DNA of 64,000 nt from G965197405 sp965197405 (GTDB lineage Bacteria > Chloroflexota > Dehalococcoidia > Lucifugimonadales > JAGWBF01). Positions within the stretch are counted from its first letter, which is position 1. Each line of letters opens with the position of its first letter. Below the pieces are notes generated by a model. That model did no database searches. It was given only the letters and a program-made list of their open reading frames with translations, and had not been told where the DNA came from. Shown in pieces: positions 52,856 through 62,271 of this stretch. The position numbers and the translations under genes were made by a program. Location of the stretch: contig OZ240206.1 of assembly GCA_965197405.1 (NCBI GenBank), forward strand, positions 2,356,001-2,420,000, read 5' to 3'.

Positions 52856-54190
52856 CTACCACCCATGCTCCAGCTTGTCCTTGAGGATGTGCACCAGCTC
52901 AGCTATGGGGACCCTTATTTGACGCATGGTATCCCGGTCCCGAATTGTCACCCTCTTGTCCTCCAGCGTCCCGAAGTCCACTGTGACACAGTAGAGGGTG
53001 CCAATCTCGTCCTGCCTCCTGTAGCGGCGTCCGATGCTCTGGGCGTCATCGTACTGGGTGGAGAAATGCCTCCGGACCAGGCCGTATATCGCCCTGGCCG
53101 TGGGCGCCAGCCTCTCATTGCGGCTCAGGGGCAGCACCGCCACACTTACGGGGGCGATATGACGGTGGAAGCGCAGCACCACCCGGACCTCCTCTTTGCT
53201 TGACGAAGAATCAGGCTCCTCGTCGTAGGCATCCAGAAAGAGGGCCAGGGCCGCCCGGTCCACACCGCCTGAAGGCTCGACCACGTACGGGTAATACCGC
53301 TCCTTGGTCTCGTCGTCGAAGTAAGTCAGGTCCTGGCCGCTGGCCTCGCCGTGGTGCCGGAGGTCGTAGTCGGTGCGGTTGGCGATGCCCTCCAGCTCGG
53401 CCCAACCCCAGGGAAACCGGTACTCGATGTCGTAGCAGTCCTTTGCGTAGTGGGCCATCTCGTCCTCGCCGTGTCTGCGCAACCGCAGGTTCTGGCGGCG
53501 GACGCCGTGCTTCGTGTACCAGGAGAAACGCTCTTCCACCCAGGCATTTAGCCATTCCTGGTCTGTGCCCGGCTTGACGAAGTATTCTATCTCCATCTGC
53601 TCGAACTCCCTGGTGCGGAAGGTGGAGTTGCCGGGCGTTATCTCGTTGCGGAAGGCCTTGCCTATCTGGGCGATGCCGAAGGGGAGCTTGCGGCGAGAGG
53701 ACATCAGCACGTTGGCGAAGTTGACGAAGATGCCCTGGGCCGTCTCCGGGCGAAGGTAGACCTGGTTGGCTGTCTCCTCCACCGGCCCCATGAAGGTCTT
53801 GAACATCAGGTTGAAACGGCGGGGGTCTGTGAGAGATCCCCCACATTCGGGACATACACCCGCATCGTCTAGGTCGTCTGCCCGGAAGCGCTGGTGGCAG
53901 TTTCTGCACTCCACCAACGGGTCGGAGAAGCTCTCTACGTGGCCGCTGGTCATCCACACCTGGGGATGCATCAGTATGGCCGCGTCCAGCCCCACCATGT
54001 CATCCCGCTCGTGGACCACCGAGCGCCACCAGGCATCCTTGACGTTGCGCTTGAGCTCGACGCCCAGGGGGCCGTAGTCCCAGGTGGCGTTGAGACCGCC
54101 ATAGATTTCGCTGCTCTGGAAGATGAACCCTCTCCGCTTGGAGAGGGAAAGAATCTTGTCCATGTCGGTCCGTTCCAGAAAATGCACCAA
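52856..54190 (-). CDS. glyS: Glycyl-tRNA synthetase (class II, homodimeric type)
   Basis: A 444-residue GlyRS. Motif 1 region FIFQSSEIYGGLNATWDYGPLG; a CxxC pair and second CxxC (CRNCHQRF, CPECGG); RPETAQGIFVNFANVL; motif 2 GKAFRNEITPGNSTFRTREFEQMEIEYF given here as GKAFRNEITPGNS and FRTREFEQMEIEYF; motif 3 SGGVDRAALALFLDAY. The anticodon-binding domain is C-terminal. The start may be TTG 54190, GTG 54187, or ATG 54163 at MDKILSL. Divergent from the CoA-transferase genes. Confidence 0.94.
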   Translation of the reverse strand: MVHFLERTDMDKILSLSKRRGFIFQSSEIYGGLNATWDYGPLGVELKRNVKDAWWRSVVHERDDMVGLDAAILMHPQVWMTSGHVESFSDPLVECRNCHQRFRADDLDDAGVCPECGGSLTDPRRFNLMFKTFMGPVEETANQVYLRPETAQGIFVNFANVLMSSRRKLPFGIAQIGKAFRNEITPGNSTFRTREFEQMEIEYFVKPGTDQEWLNAWVEERFSWYTKHGVRRQNLRLRRHGEDEMAHYAKDCYDIEYRFPWGWAELEGIANRTDYDLRHHGEASGQDLTYFDDETKERYYPYVVEPSGGVDRAALALFLDAYDEEPDSSSSKEEVRVVLRFHRHIAPVSVAVLPLSRNERLAPTARAIYGLVRRHFSTQYDDAQSIGRRYRRQDEIGTLYCVTVDFGTLEDKRVTIRDRDTMRQIRVPIAELVHILKDKLEHGW

Positions 54191-54362
54191 AGCCTTTTCT
54201 CCTTTTCTAGCTTCACCGCCGTTACAAGGTTACCAATTCGCCCTGGGAATGTAAATGAAGGGCGACCAGGCGTGAGGATTGCCTTACCGCTCCCCTTGAT
54301 ATAAAATCCTCTTCTCCAAAGGTTCATATCGCGGAAAGACCGCTCTTGAGGAGGGAGTAGCT

Positions 54363-55556
54363 ATGACGGAAGGACCACTGGAGGGTGTACGAGTCCTCGA
54401 CCTGAGCCACGATATAGCCGGCTCCTTCAGCGCCAGGCTCCTGGCCGACTATGGCGCCGACGTGGTAAAAGTGGAGCCTGCCGGCGGCGTTGAGCTGCGG
54501 CGCGTAGGCCCCTTCTACAAAGACGACCCCCACCCCGAAAAAAGCCTCTTCTTCTTTATTCTGAACCTGAACAAGCTGGGCGTCACGCTGAATATCGAGA
54601 ATGAGGGAGGCAAGAGGATTTTGAGGGAGTTGGTGCGGGACGCGGACGTGATGGTGGAGAGCTCCAAGCCCGGCTACATGGCCTCTCTGGGTCTGGACTA
54701 CGCTGGACTGGAGGCGCTGAACCCCGGCCTCATACTGACCTCAATCACCCCCTTCGGTCAGGACGGGCCTTACAGCCGGTACGAGGGAGAGGAGATAGTC
54801 AGCTACGCGATGGGGGCTATCATGAGTATCAGCGGCACCCAGGACCGGGAGCCCCTCAAGCATGGCGGCTTTCAGGCCCAGTATGAGGCCGGCCTGAACG
54901 GCGCCGCTGCAACCTCTATGGCCCTGTTCCTCCGGGGCAGCACCGGAGAGGGCCAACACCTGGATATATCCATCACCGAATGCGTCAGCTCTACCATGAT
55001 TGCCAACCAGACCCTCTACGCTTCCACCGGCGCCATACAGACCCGCAGGAAGCCCGTGGGAGAGATGTTTGGTCATACCATGCCCTGCAAAGACGGATGG
55101 GTCATAAACCAGGCGGGGGGAGGCGCTGGCTGGAGGGACATAGCCCGGTTCTACGATAGGCCTGAGCTGCTGGACTCCCGGTTCACCGGCCGGGCACAGC
55201 GCGCCGAGTATGGCGAGGAGCTGGACTCCATCCTGGTGGACGCCATCAAAGACAGAGGCAAATGGGAGCTATTCCAACAAGCCTCGGAGATGCGCATTCT
55301 TCTTGGTCTGGTCCAGACCCCGGAGGAGCTGGCGCGCTGTCCACAGCTGGAGTCCAGGGGTTTCTACCGGGACGTGGACCATCCCCTAATGGGGAGGCTC
55401 AAGGTGCCCGCGGTGCTCTTCAACCTCAGCCTGACCCCCTACCAGCTAAGGCGCTCGGCCCCCCTGCTGGGCCAGCACAACGCCGAAGTATACTGCGACC
55501 GCCTGGGCTACCCGAAGGAAGCCCTGGCGCGCATGAGACAGCTCCAGATAATCTAA
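54363..55556 (+). CDS. CaiB/BaiF-family CoA-transferase 1
   Basis: A 397-residue family-III CoA-transferase: LEGVRVLDLSHDIAGSFSARLLADYGADVVKVEPAG, shown here in parts as VRVLDLSHDIAGS and DYGADVVKVEP; SITPFGQDGPYSRY; and the downstream EEIVSYAMGAIMSISG. The conserved Asp nucleophile of this family falls near residue 165-170; the segment is divergent here, so its identity is uncertain. ATG follows GAGGAGGGAGTAGCT. A second paralogue follows after 20 bp; the two may form one hetero-oligomer or act on related acids. Confidence 0.85.
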   Translation: MTEGPLEGVRVLDLSHDIAGSFSARLLADYGADVVKVEPAGGVELRRVGPFYKDDPHPEKSLFFFILNLNKLGVTLNIENEGGKRILRELVRDADVMVESSKPGYMASLGLDYAGLEALNPGLILTSITPFGQDGPYSRYEGEEIVSYAMGAIMSISGTQDREPLKHGGFQAQYEAGLNGAAATSMALFLRGSTGEGQHLDISITECVSSTMIANQTLYASTGAIQTRRKPVGEMFGHTMPCKDGWVINQAGGGAGWRDIARFYDRPELLDSRFTGRAQRAEYGEELDSILVDAIKDRGKWELFQQASEMRILLGLVQTPEELARCPQLESRGFYRDVDHPLMGRLKVPAVLFNLSLTPYQLRRSAPLLGQHNAEVYCDRLGYPKEALARMRQLQII

Positions 55557-55576
55557 CTCAGCAGAGGTGTCCGTAC

Positions 55577-56932
55577 ATGCCAAAGCTCCCACTACAGGGT
55601 ATCCGTGTCCTGGACTCCACCTACGTCTTCGCCCTTCCCTATGCCGGCGGCCTTCTGGCGGACATGGGAGCGGAGGTCATTAAAGTAGAGGGGCCAGGCC
55701 GCCCGGACACCACGCGTACCGGCGGTCAATCCGGCTCCTTCCCCGAAAACGACCTCGGCGAGGACTGGTGGAACCGCTCTTCCACCTACAACACCCTGAA
55801 CAGGGGCAAGGCCTCCCTTACCCTCGACCTGACCGATGCCAGGGCCAGGGACCTCTTTCGAGAGCTGGTGAGCATCAGCGACGTGGTCATGGAAAACTAC
55901 ACTCCAAGGGTAATGCGCGGCTGGGGCCTGGACTACCAGGGCCTCCGGGCCATCAGACCCGACATCGTCATGGTGTCCAACACCGGCTACGGGCATGGAG
56001 AGGGTCCCTACTCCGGCTACCCGGCTATGGCCACCACCCAGGAGGGTACTCACGGCCTCTGCTGGATAACGGGCTATCCGGGAGGACCGCCCTCCAGGGC
56101 CGGTGCCTCCTACGTAGATTTCCTGGCTACCTGGACAGCCCTCTTCGCCATAGGAGCGGCCCTGCACTACCGCAATCGCAGCGGCCACGGCCAATGGATA
56201 GACCTGGCCATGTACCAGCCGGGGGTGATGTTCACCTCCGAGTACATACTGGACCACATGGTCAACGGGCGCATGGGGGAGAGGATGGGCAACCGCCATC
56301 CTGCCCGCGCTCCCCAGGGCTGCTACAAGGCCGGCGGCACGGACCAGTGGGTCACCCTATCCGTGGGATCCGACGAGCAGTGGCAAGCCCTCTGTGAGCT
56401 GATGGGCTTGCCGGAGCTGGCCTTGGACCCCAGGTTCGGGGATGTCCTGGCCCGCATAAAGAATCACGACGAGTTGGACCTCATCCTCAATCGGTGGACA
56501 GGAGGATACGACAAGTACCAGCTCATGGAGATGTTGCAGTCGGTGGGCATCCCGGCGGGGCCTGTGCTAGACAACAGGGACACCCACCTGGACCCTCACT
56601 TCAGGGCGAGGGGCTTCCTGGAGAATGTCACCTATCCCGAGGATAGAGGGATAGGGACAAGACCACTGATAGGCCGGCCCTACAGGTTCTCCAAAAGTCC
56701 TCTGAAGATAAAAGGTCCGGCCCCTTCCCTGGGCCAGCACAACGAGCCTCTGCTGACGGAGCTTCTCGGCGTCAGTAAGGAGGAGTACCTGGCTTTAGAA
56801 GAGTACGGCATCATAGGAATGGTCCCCACGACCGGCGAGCCTGTGATTCCAGCACCTATCGAGGAGCAGTTGAAGAAAGGCCGCCTAGCTGGATGGGACC
56901 CTGATTACAGAGAGAAGCTTGATATTCCTTGA
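55577..56932 (+). CDS. CaiB/BaiF-family CoA-transferase 2
   Basis: A 451-residue paralogue: GIRVLDSTYVFALPYAGGLL, DMGAEVIKVEGPGRPD, MENYTPRVMRGWGLDY, IVMVSNTGYGHGEGPYSGYP, HYRNRSGHGQWIDLAMYQPG. It is longer than the first gene and retains the GGQWIDL-type motif. Start is ATG 55577 with AGAGGTG upstream; the frame open to 55262 overlaps the first gene. Substrates unknown; the superfamily includes carnitine, oxalate, formyl and succinyl CoA-transfer. Confidence 0.85.
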   Translation: MPKLPLQGIRVLDSTYVFALPYAGGLLADMGAEVIKVEGPGRPDTTRTGGQSGSFPENDLGEDWWNRSSTYNTLNRGKASLTLDLTDARARDLFRELVSISDVVMENYTPRVMRGWGLDYQGLRAIRPDIVMVSNTGYGHGEGPYSGYPAMATTQEGTHGLCWITGYPGGPPSRAGASYVDFLATWTALFAIGAALHYRNRSGHGQWIDLAMYQPGVMFTSEYILDHMVNGRMGERMGNRHPARAPQGCYKAGGTDQWVTLSVGSDEQWQALCELMGLPELALDPRFGDVLARIKNHDELDLILNRWTGGYDKYQLMEMLQSVGIPAGPVLDNRDTHLDPHFRARGFLENVTYPEDRGIGTRPLIGRPYRFSKSPLKIKGPAPSLGQHNEPLLTELLGVSKEEYLALEEYGIIGMVPTTGEPVIPAPIEEQLKKGRLAGWDPDYREKLDIP

Positions 56933-57037
56933 CACTCCTCTGGCTCTACAGTAACCTAAATAAAGACGTAGAGGAAAGATTAGCCCCTACTCCTTCCCCC
57001 CATCCCCTCCTTCCCTGCCTGAGCAGACAGGCAGCAA

Positions 57038-57112
57038 GGGCCCGTAGCTCAGCGGCAGAGCAGCCGGCTCATAACCGGCGGGTCCCAGGTTCGATTCCTG
57101 GCGGGCCCACCA
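57038..57112 (+). tRNA. tRNA-Met (anticodon CAT)
   Basis: A complete cloverleaf: acceptor GGGCCCG/CGGGCCC, D stem GCTC/GAGC, anticodon stem GCCGG/CCGGC with loop CTCATAA (anticodon CAT at 57070-57072), T arm with GGTTCGATTCC, discriminator A and encoded CCA. The G1-C72 pair argues against the initiator; elongator Met or lysidine-modified Ile2 are possible. A CTGCCTG/CAGGCAG inverted repeat (57015-57034) immediately precedes it. Its 3' end appears to be the attachment site of the downstream mobile element. Confidence 0.95.
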
Positions 57113-58689
57113 CTGTATCCGATACTGCGAACTCCGCCGTTCAGGGCGATTTCGGCGGCGTCCTTGCCCCCTATGGGACTGTCCTCCGGCGTGGGGATGG
57201 CGTAGATGATGGTCGCCCCGCCGGGCCGGACCAGCACCTCCTTCACAAAGGAACGCACGAAGGCCTTGGTCTCGGTGAGTTGGCTGGTCCTGAGGAACTC
57301 GCTCATGTCATCGGCGAAGGCGGCGATGACATCGGCGCTGTCGAGCAATGCCCGCCTTTGGGACAATACGGCCCTAGCCTCCTCGGCGGCGGCTTCCAGT
57401 TGCTCCCGGCGGTGGCGGTGTTCCAGGATGCGCTCCGAGGCGTCGGCCATGTCCAGGTCGGTGCTCTCGACGAAGTGCCAGATGCGGTCCAGCTTCCGCT
57501 TCACCTCTTCCAGCTCGGACTCGACGGTTTCCAAGTTCTGCCGCTGCTCACGGGCCACGCCGTCCATCTCCTCGTCCAGCAGTTTCACCAGGTCTCGGAT
57601 ATTGGACTCGGTGAGGATGTTGTCCCGGATGTTGGAGATGATGATCTCCTCGAAGTTCTTGGCGTTGAGCCTGGGGGTGTGGCATGACCCGCTGCCCTGC
57701 TTGAGGAGGGACTGGCAGACGTAGTAGGTGTATTTGCCGCTCTTGGCTTCGGCGGCGGTGAGCGCCTTGCCGCAGGTCTCGCACTTGGCCAGGCCGCTGA
57801 GCAGGTAGGGACTGGCGGCGCGGCGGGGATGGGTGACCGCCGGGGCGCGGGCTTCCAGGAGCTTTCGGACCCTGCTGAACTCCTGCCGGGAGACGATGGC
57901 GGGGAAGGCGTCTTCCACCCGCACCGGCTCCTGGCCGTCCCTGGCCTTCTGTCCCCAGAGAAGGGCGCCGGTGTAGGCTTCGTTGCAGAGGAGCTTGTGG
58001 ACGGTGGTCTTGCGCCACTGCTTGCCCTTGGGTGAGGGGATGCCCTCGGCGTTGAGGGTCTTGAGGATGTCCAGGGAGGTCCTGCCCTGGAGGGTGAGGT
58101 CGAAGATGCGGCGGACCACGGCGTCGTGGGGCGGGTCGAGTTCCAGCCGGGGGCGCTTCTTGGCGCCGTCCTGGACGTAGACCCTCTGGTAGCCGTAGGG
58201 TGCGCTGGTGGTCATCCAAAAGCCCCTAGAGGCGGCCTCGCGCATCCCCCGCACAACCTCCTGGGCTAAATTTTCTGAGTAGAACTCGTCCACGGACTCG
58301 ATGATGGCCTCCATGAGCTTGCCGGTGGGGGTGTCGTCGGCGTGCTCGGTGATGGAGACGACGCGGACGCCCCGCCTGCGGAGCATGGACTTGAAAGCGA
58401 CGGCGTGCTCCCGCTTGCGGGTGAAGCGGCTGAACTTCCAGACAAGAATCTCGCTGAAAGGAGCCTCGGGCTTGCTGGCCTCGTCCAGCATCTTCCTGAA
58501 CTGGGGCCTATCGGCGATCCTGCCGCTCTCGGCCTCGTCGATGTACTCGCGGGCCACCAGGTAGCCGTTCTTTTCGGCGTAGTCCCGCAGCGCCCGAAGC
58601 TGGGCTGCCACGGAGAGGTCCACGTCCTGGCGGTCGCTGGAAACCCTGGCGTATAGGGCCGCCAGTATCAGTTCCAGTCGTTCATTCAT
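57049..58689 (-). CDS. Large serine recombinase/integrase
   Basis: A 546-residue recombinase. The catalytic domain begins ALYARVSSDRQDVDLSVAAQ with Ser17 in the YxRVS motif, and continues KNGYLVAREYIDEAESG and ILVWKFSRFTRKREHAVAF. The recombinase domain spans about 160-270. A zinc ribbon (CETCGKALTAAEAKSG with a later Cys pair) and a coiled coil (about 370-470) follow. The last 18 residues are read from the tRNA-Met gene in antisense (RNRTWDPP), so the natural C-terminus depends on the integration junction. It shares 8 bp with the RHH gene. Confidence 0.9.
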   Translation of the reverse strand: MNERLELILAALYARVSSDRQDVDLSVAAQLRALRDYAEKNGYLVAREYIDEAESGRIADRPQFRKMLDEASKPEAPFSEILVWKFSRFTRKREHAVAFKSMLRRRGVRVVSITEHADDTPTGKLMEAIIESVDEFYSENLAQEVVRGMREAASRGFWMTTSAPYGYQRVYVQDGAKKRPRLELDPPHDAVVRRIFDLTLQGRTSLDILKTLNAEGIPSPKGKQWRKTTVHKLLCNEAYTGALLWGQKARDGQEPVRVEDAFPAIVSRQEFSRVRKLLEARAPAVTHPRRAASPYLLSGLAKCETCGKALTAAEAKSGKYTYYVCQSLLKQGSGSCHTPRLNAKNFEEIIISNIRDNILTESNIRDLVKLLDEEMDGVAREQRQNLETVESELEEVKRKLDRIWHFVESTDLDMADASERILEHRHRREQLEAAAEEARAVLSQRRALLDSADVIAAFADDMSEFLRTSQLTETKAFVRSFVKEVLVRPGGATIIYAIPTPEDSPIGGKDAAEIALNGGVRSIGYSGGPARNRTWDPPVMSRLLCR

Positions 58690-58912
58690 TGACTTCTCCT
58701 CCTTCGTCCTCTTCCTGGGTGGTCCGGCGGGAGCGCAGCCGTTCCAGGCGCTCCTGGCGGCGAAGTTCTCTATCTTCCATGTACAGGCGGAGGGCTTCGC
58801 GCACCAACTCGCTCATGTCGCGGCCCTCCTCATCCTTCACCCGCTGCACCTGCTCGAACATCTCCGGCGGCAGGGAGAAGGTGATGGTGCGTGATTTCCG
58901 GCGTGGGGGCAT
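58682..58912 (-). CDS. RHH/CopG-like small DNA-binding protein
   Basis: 76 residues: MPPRRKSRTITFSLPPEMFE, QVQRVKDEEGRDMSELVREALRLY in two parts (QVQRVKDEEGRD, MSELVREALRLY), then a charged tail. ATG 58912 follows AAAAGAGACC. It overlaps the recombinase start by 8 bp, so it is probably a regulator or accessory factor of the integrase. Confidence 0.75.
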   Translation of the reverse strand: MPPRRKSRTITFSLPPEMFEQVQRVKDEEGRDMSELVREALRLYMEDRELRRQERLERLRSRRTTQEEDEGGEVNE

Positions 58913-58980
58913 GGTCTCTTTTTTGCCTGCTGAAATAAGCGTTTGTCTTACTATCATTATCAGCGGTCCGGCCCGGTTCG

Positions 58981-59904
58981 TCAAGGCGCGGCGATAGCCG
59001 TCCTGGGGTTGTTGCGGGCATCGGGCCGCCACCCCTGCCTATCCAGCTGCGGGGCCAACGCAACGCGGTACTCGCCGGGCACGGCGACCACCGCCACCTT
59101 GGCCAGCCTTCCCTTCCAGATCACGGGCGTGGCCACGGCGGCGATGCCGTCCGCCTCGGCGTACTCGGGCCTGCCGCTTTGGGCCGCCCGTTCCGCCAGG
59201 GAGCCGGGCGCAATGGCCCGGTCCTTGTGGGGCATCCCGCCCCGCCGACCGCCCATGAGCCGGGAGCGCCGCGCCCGGAAGCCGGGCGTCCGCCTGACCA
59301 CCTTGGCCCGCAGCGTCGGCGGCTCCGTCCAGCCCGCCGGGTCGCCCCGTTCCGTGTGCTCGTACAGGACCACCAGCAGGGGCGGGACCCGCACCACCTC
59401 GGCCAGTCTGAGCGCCGCCGATACGTAGGAACTGCCGAACCGGTCGTGAAGGGCCACCACGTCCAGCCCGCAAGCCTGGGCATGGGAGGTGAAGACATCC
59501 GGCTGCATCAGCGCCGCCACCGCGAAGCGTTCCGCCTGCAGGCACACCACGGGGTCCAGCGGCCCGCCGGATTCCCTGACGCCCAGGTTCTCCAGGATGA
59601 TCTCGTAGATTTCGTGCCCCACGGTCTGGGCCTTGGACCCTTCCCACAGGTCGTCCCGGTAGTAAATGTGGTACTCGCCCCCGGGCTGGCCGATGTGGGC
59701 GCCCTTCAGCCCGTCCATCTTCCCCTCCAGCACGGTGCCGAATCCGGCCCGGCCCGCCAGGGCGGTCAGTTCCTCCAGGTTGGGTCTGGGGGAGACGCCA
59801 AAGCGGTCCACGAACCGGGCGGCGACGGTCTCCGGGTCCAGGCGTTGGCCCTGTTCCAGTTCCTCCAGCAGGTCGCAGCAGAAGCCGTCCAGGGTCTCGC
59901 TCAT
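58981..59904 (-). CDS. ImmA/IrrE-family metallopeptidase-like protein
   Basis: A 307-residue protein. The ImmA-type zinc helix reads TVGHEIYEIILENLG, where the second metal His of HExxH is Glu. A downstream CLQAERFAVAALMQPDVF matches the third-ligand region of the family. The C-terminal third (about 200-300), rich in Arg and Pro, is not recognised. ATG overlaps the XRE gene stop (ATGA). In related elements ImmA cleaves the paired XRE repressor to trigger excision. Confidence 0.78.
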   Translation of the reverse strand: MSETLDGFCCDLLEELEQGQRLDPETVAARFVDRFGVSPRPNLEELTALAGRAGFGTVLEGKMDGLKGAHIGQPGGEYHIYYRDDLWEGSKAQTVGHEIYEIILENLGVRESGGPLDPVVCLQAERFAVAALMQPDVFTSHAQACGLDVVALHDRFGSSYVSAALRLAEVVRVPPLLVVLYEHTERGDPAGWTEPPTLRAKVVRRTPGFRARRSRLMGGRRGGMPHKDRAIAPGSLAERAAQSGRPEYAEADGIAAVATPVIWKGRLAKVAVVAVPGEYRVALAPQLDRQGWRPDARNNPRTAIAAP

Positions 59905-60344
59905 TCCAGCAGCCTCTTGCCGGTGAATTTCTCGTACATCTCCACGATGAACCGCTTGGCGTTGACGGTCAGGAGGCCATCGGGCCGGGTTCCGACGCGG
60001 AAGGCCGGGTCGTCCAGCACGAAGCGGTAGGCCCGCTCCACGTCGTGGGCCTCGTCGCTGAAGGGGTCGGGCTGCGAACCGTGGCCAGCCCGCCGGATCA
60101 GGTCGTCGGGGTCCACGCGGTACAGGTCGGCCAGCTTGCGCAGCAGGGTGGCGCCGGGCTTGCGGTCTCCCCGCTCTATCTGGGAGAGGTAGGAGCTGGA
60201 TACGCCGGTGCGCCGGGTCACCTCCCGGAGACTGACTCGGCCCCGCAGGCGGCGCAAGAGCGCGCCGAAATCCTCGTCGCCCTCCATCTCTATCTCTTGG
60301 TCTCGTTCCGGTTGGCTTGGCCGCTGTTGGTCAGGCTCGCCCAT
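59901..60344 (-). CDS. XRE-family repressor (ImmA partner)
   Basis: A 147-residue protein with HTH at about 28-85: LLRRLRGRVSLREVTRRTG, VSSSYLSQIERGDRKPGATL, LRKLADLYRVDPDDLI. The C-terminal part (VERAYRFVLDDPAFRVG) is a family-typical extension. It is coupled to the ImmA-like gene by a 4-bp overlap. It probably controls the divergent 60345-60488 region. Confidence 0.85.
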   Translation of the reverse strand: MGEPDQQRPSQPERDQEIEMEGDEDFGALLRRLRGRVSLREVTRRTGVSSSYLSQIERGDRKPGATLLRKLADLYRVDPDDLIRRAGHGSQPDPFSDEAHDVERAYRFVLDDPAFRVGTRPDGLLTVNAKRFIVEMYEKFTGKRLLE

Positions 60345-60419
60345 GATGCTCCCCTCCTGTCCTGCAAAGGCCGTGGCGTCTCCCGCAGGATAATTGGTAC
60401 ATAGTTGGCAATATATTGT

Positions 60420-60470
60420 TACATCATAGCAAGCACTTGATCAAGAATAGCATTGATACGGCACTTGTTC
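60420..60470. promoter_or_regulatory. Operator/promoter candidate between divergent element genes
   Basis: The 144-bp divergent gap is AT-rich compared with its surroundings. It contains the palindrome CTTGATCAAG (60436-60445) and the repeated half-site GCACTTG (60434-60440 and 60461-60467). This is a plausible binding site for the XRE repressor. No strong promoter match is seen. Confidence 0.4.
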
Positions 60471-60488
60471 TATTGCGTGTGACGACGG

Positions 60489-60809
60489 GTGATTGATACA
60501 CTCAAGAATACAGAACGGATATTCCCATATCCGCCTGAGTATACATCACCTACACCTCTCCGGCCAACCCCCAGGGGTCGCGCCGGGTTCCACCGGGAGA
60601 AGAACCCCTTGATCAGGAAGCCCAGTCATACCAGGGACCAGGAGCGCCGGCGCATCGAGGGCCTGCGTCTGCTGGCCCGCAGCATCGTCCGGCACTACCT
60701 GGCTCACCCGGAACTCTATCCCGACCCGGCCGCGGACCGGGTCGTTCCCGCCGTCAACGGCGCCATGCCCGCCGGCGGAAGCATAGCCCAAAGGGAGGAA
60801 ACGGCGTGA
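60489..60809 (+). CDS. Hypothetical basic protein of the mobile element
   Basis: 106 residues starting GTG 60489; or shorter from TTG 60609 (66 residues) with GGGAGAAG upstream. The only pattern is a basic helix (DQERRRIEGLRLLARSIVRHYLAH) seen in the parts RRRIEGLRLLARS and IVRHYLAHPEL. Its TGA overlaps the GTG of the next, interrupted HTH gene. Function unknown. Confidence 0.5.
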   Translation: MIDTLKNTERIFPYPPEYTSPTPLRPTPRGRAGFHREKNPLIRKPSHTRDQERRRIEGLRLLARSIVRHYLAHPELYPDPAADRVVPAVNGAMPAGGSIAQREETA

Positions 60810-60854
60810 GACGCAAGCAATCCTTTTACAGGGTCAGGCTGAAGCCTGAAGCGG

Positions 60855-62075
60855 CAGGGTCTTTTAATAGTAGAAAGGGATATTCAGGCTGTTGGATAAT
60901 TAGGTGAGAGTTTTGGGGAATGTGGAGGAAGGTTGTGTTGGAGGAGAGTATTGGGGATTGGGGTCCTGGGCTGCTGGATGCCCTGAGCCAGATAGAGGAT
61001 CCCAGGAAGCCCAAGGGAGTGCGGCACCCCTTGGGGGCAGTTCTGGCCTTGGCAGTTTGCGCCATGCTGGGCGGCGCCAGGAGCCTGTACGCCATTGCCC
61101 AGTGGGGCCGAGAACACCCCCAGTTGACCCGGTCGCTGGGATTCAGCCGAGAGCAGACTCCCTGCGTGGCCATCTTGCATCACGTATTTCGCCGGATGGA
61201 CGTGGATGATTTCGAGTCGGCCCTGGGGCGCTGGGCCCAAGAGTGTTTGGGAGAGGGCGAGGCCGTCATTGCCATAGACGGCAAGGCCCTACGGGGAATA
61301 CACGGCAGGGAATTGCCCGGGGTGAGGCTGGTGGCGGCATATGCTGGGGAGAGCGGCCTGGTACTGGGACAAAAGGGGGGTCAGGGGGGAGCGCAAGGAG
61401 AGTGAACTGGGGTTGGCCTCCAGCCTGCTGGCCCGACTGGAGTTGAAGGGGAAGGTGGTTACCGGGGACGCCCTCTACGCGCAGCGGGAGTTGAGCCTGA
61501 GAGTGCTGGAACAGGGCGGGGACTATTTCTGGGCACTGAAGGACAATCAGCCTGGGATGAGGGAGGCGGTGAGTCTCCTCTTTGAGCAGCCGCCCTGGGG
61601 AGAGAGCTTTGCCGAGGCGTGTCAGGAGGGCCGACGGGGAGACCGATGGGAAAGGCGACGGTTGCGGGCATCGGCAGTTCTGAACGAATACCTGGACTGG
61701 CCCGGTCTGGGACAGGTCTGCTGCATGGAACGAACCAGGAGGCACAAGGGCAGGGAGACGATGGAGCGTGCCTACGCCATCACCAGCCTGACGGTGGAGC
61801 GGGCGGATGCCGCCCGGCTGCTGGGGATATGGCGTGGGCACCGGGGCATTGAAAACCGGCTGCACTGGGTGCGGGACGTGGTCTTTGGCGAGGGTCAAAG
61901 CCAGGTGCGAACGGAGTCGGCACCGCAACTGCTGGCGGCGCTGCGCAACTTGGTAATAGGCATGTTGAGGCTGAACGGAGTTAAAAACATATCGGCAGCC
62001 CTGCGACACTACGGCTGGAAGCCCTGGGAGACACTGCTGCTAATCGGCCTACCTCCACACAATTAAAAGACCCTG
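60855..62075 (+). mobile_element. ISAs1-family insertion sequence (1221 bp)
   Basis: Terminal inverted repeats CAGGGTCTTTTAAT (left, 60855-60868) and ATTAAAAGACCCTG (right, ending 62075). The flanks CCTGAAGCGG (60845-60854 and 62076-62085) are a perfect 10-bp target duplication. One transposase gene, in two frames, lies inside. Confidence 0.92.
60920..62066 (+). pseudogene. ISAs1-family transposase, frameshifted
   Basis: The first frame (60920-61405) has ALSQIEDPRKPKGVRHPLG and the first catalytic Asp in VIAIDGKALRGIHG. The second frame (61341-62066) has the second Asp in VVTGDALYAQRE and the Glu in HRGIENRLHWVRDVVFGE. The switch lies near the run AAAAGGGGGG (61371-61380), where the second frame is +1 relative to the first. 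Together about 380 residues, the usual family length. An indel in the run is the simplest reading; programmed frameshifting is possible but unusual for this family. Confidence 0.8.
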
Positions 62076-62271
62076 CCTGAAGCGGTGTGGGAGTTGCTCA
62101 ACCGGCTCAACATCACCCAGAACGAGCTGGCCCGGCGCATCGGAAGGTCGTCGGGATACCTGTCCCAGTTGATAAGTGACGACCGCTGCCCCTCGGCCGA
62201 GACCCGAAGGCGGCTGATGGAAGTGCTGGGCGTGTCCGACTTCGACCAACTCTTCGTCCTGGAGCGGGTCG

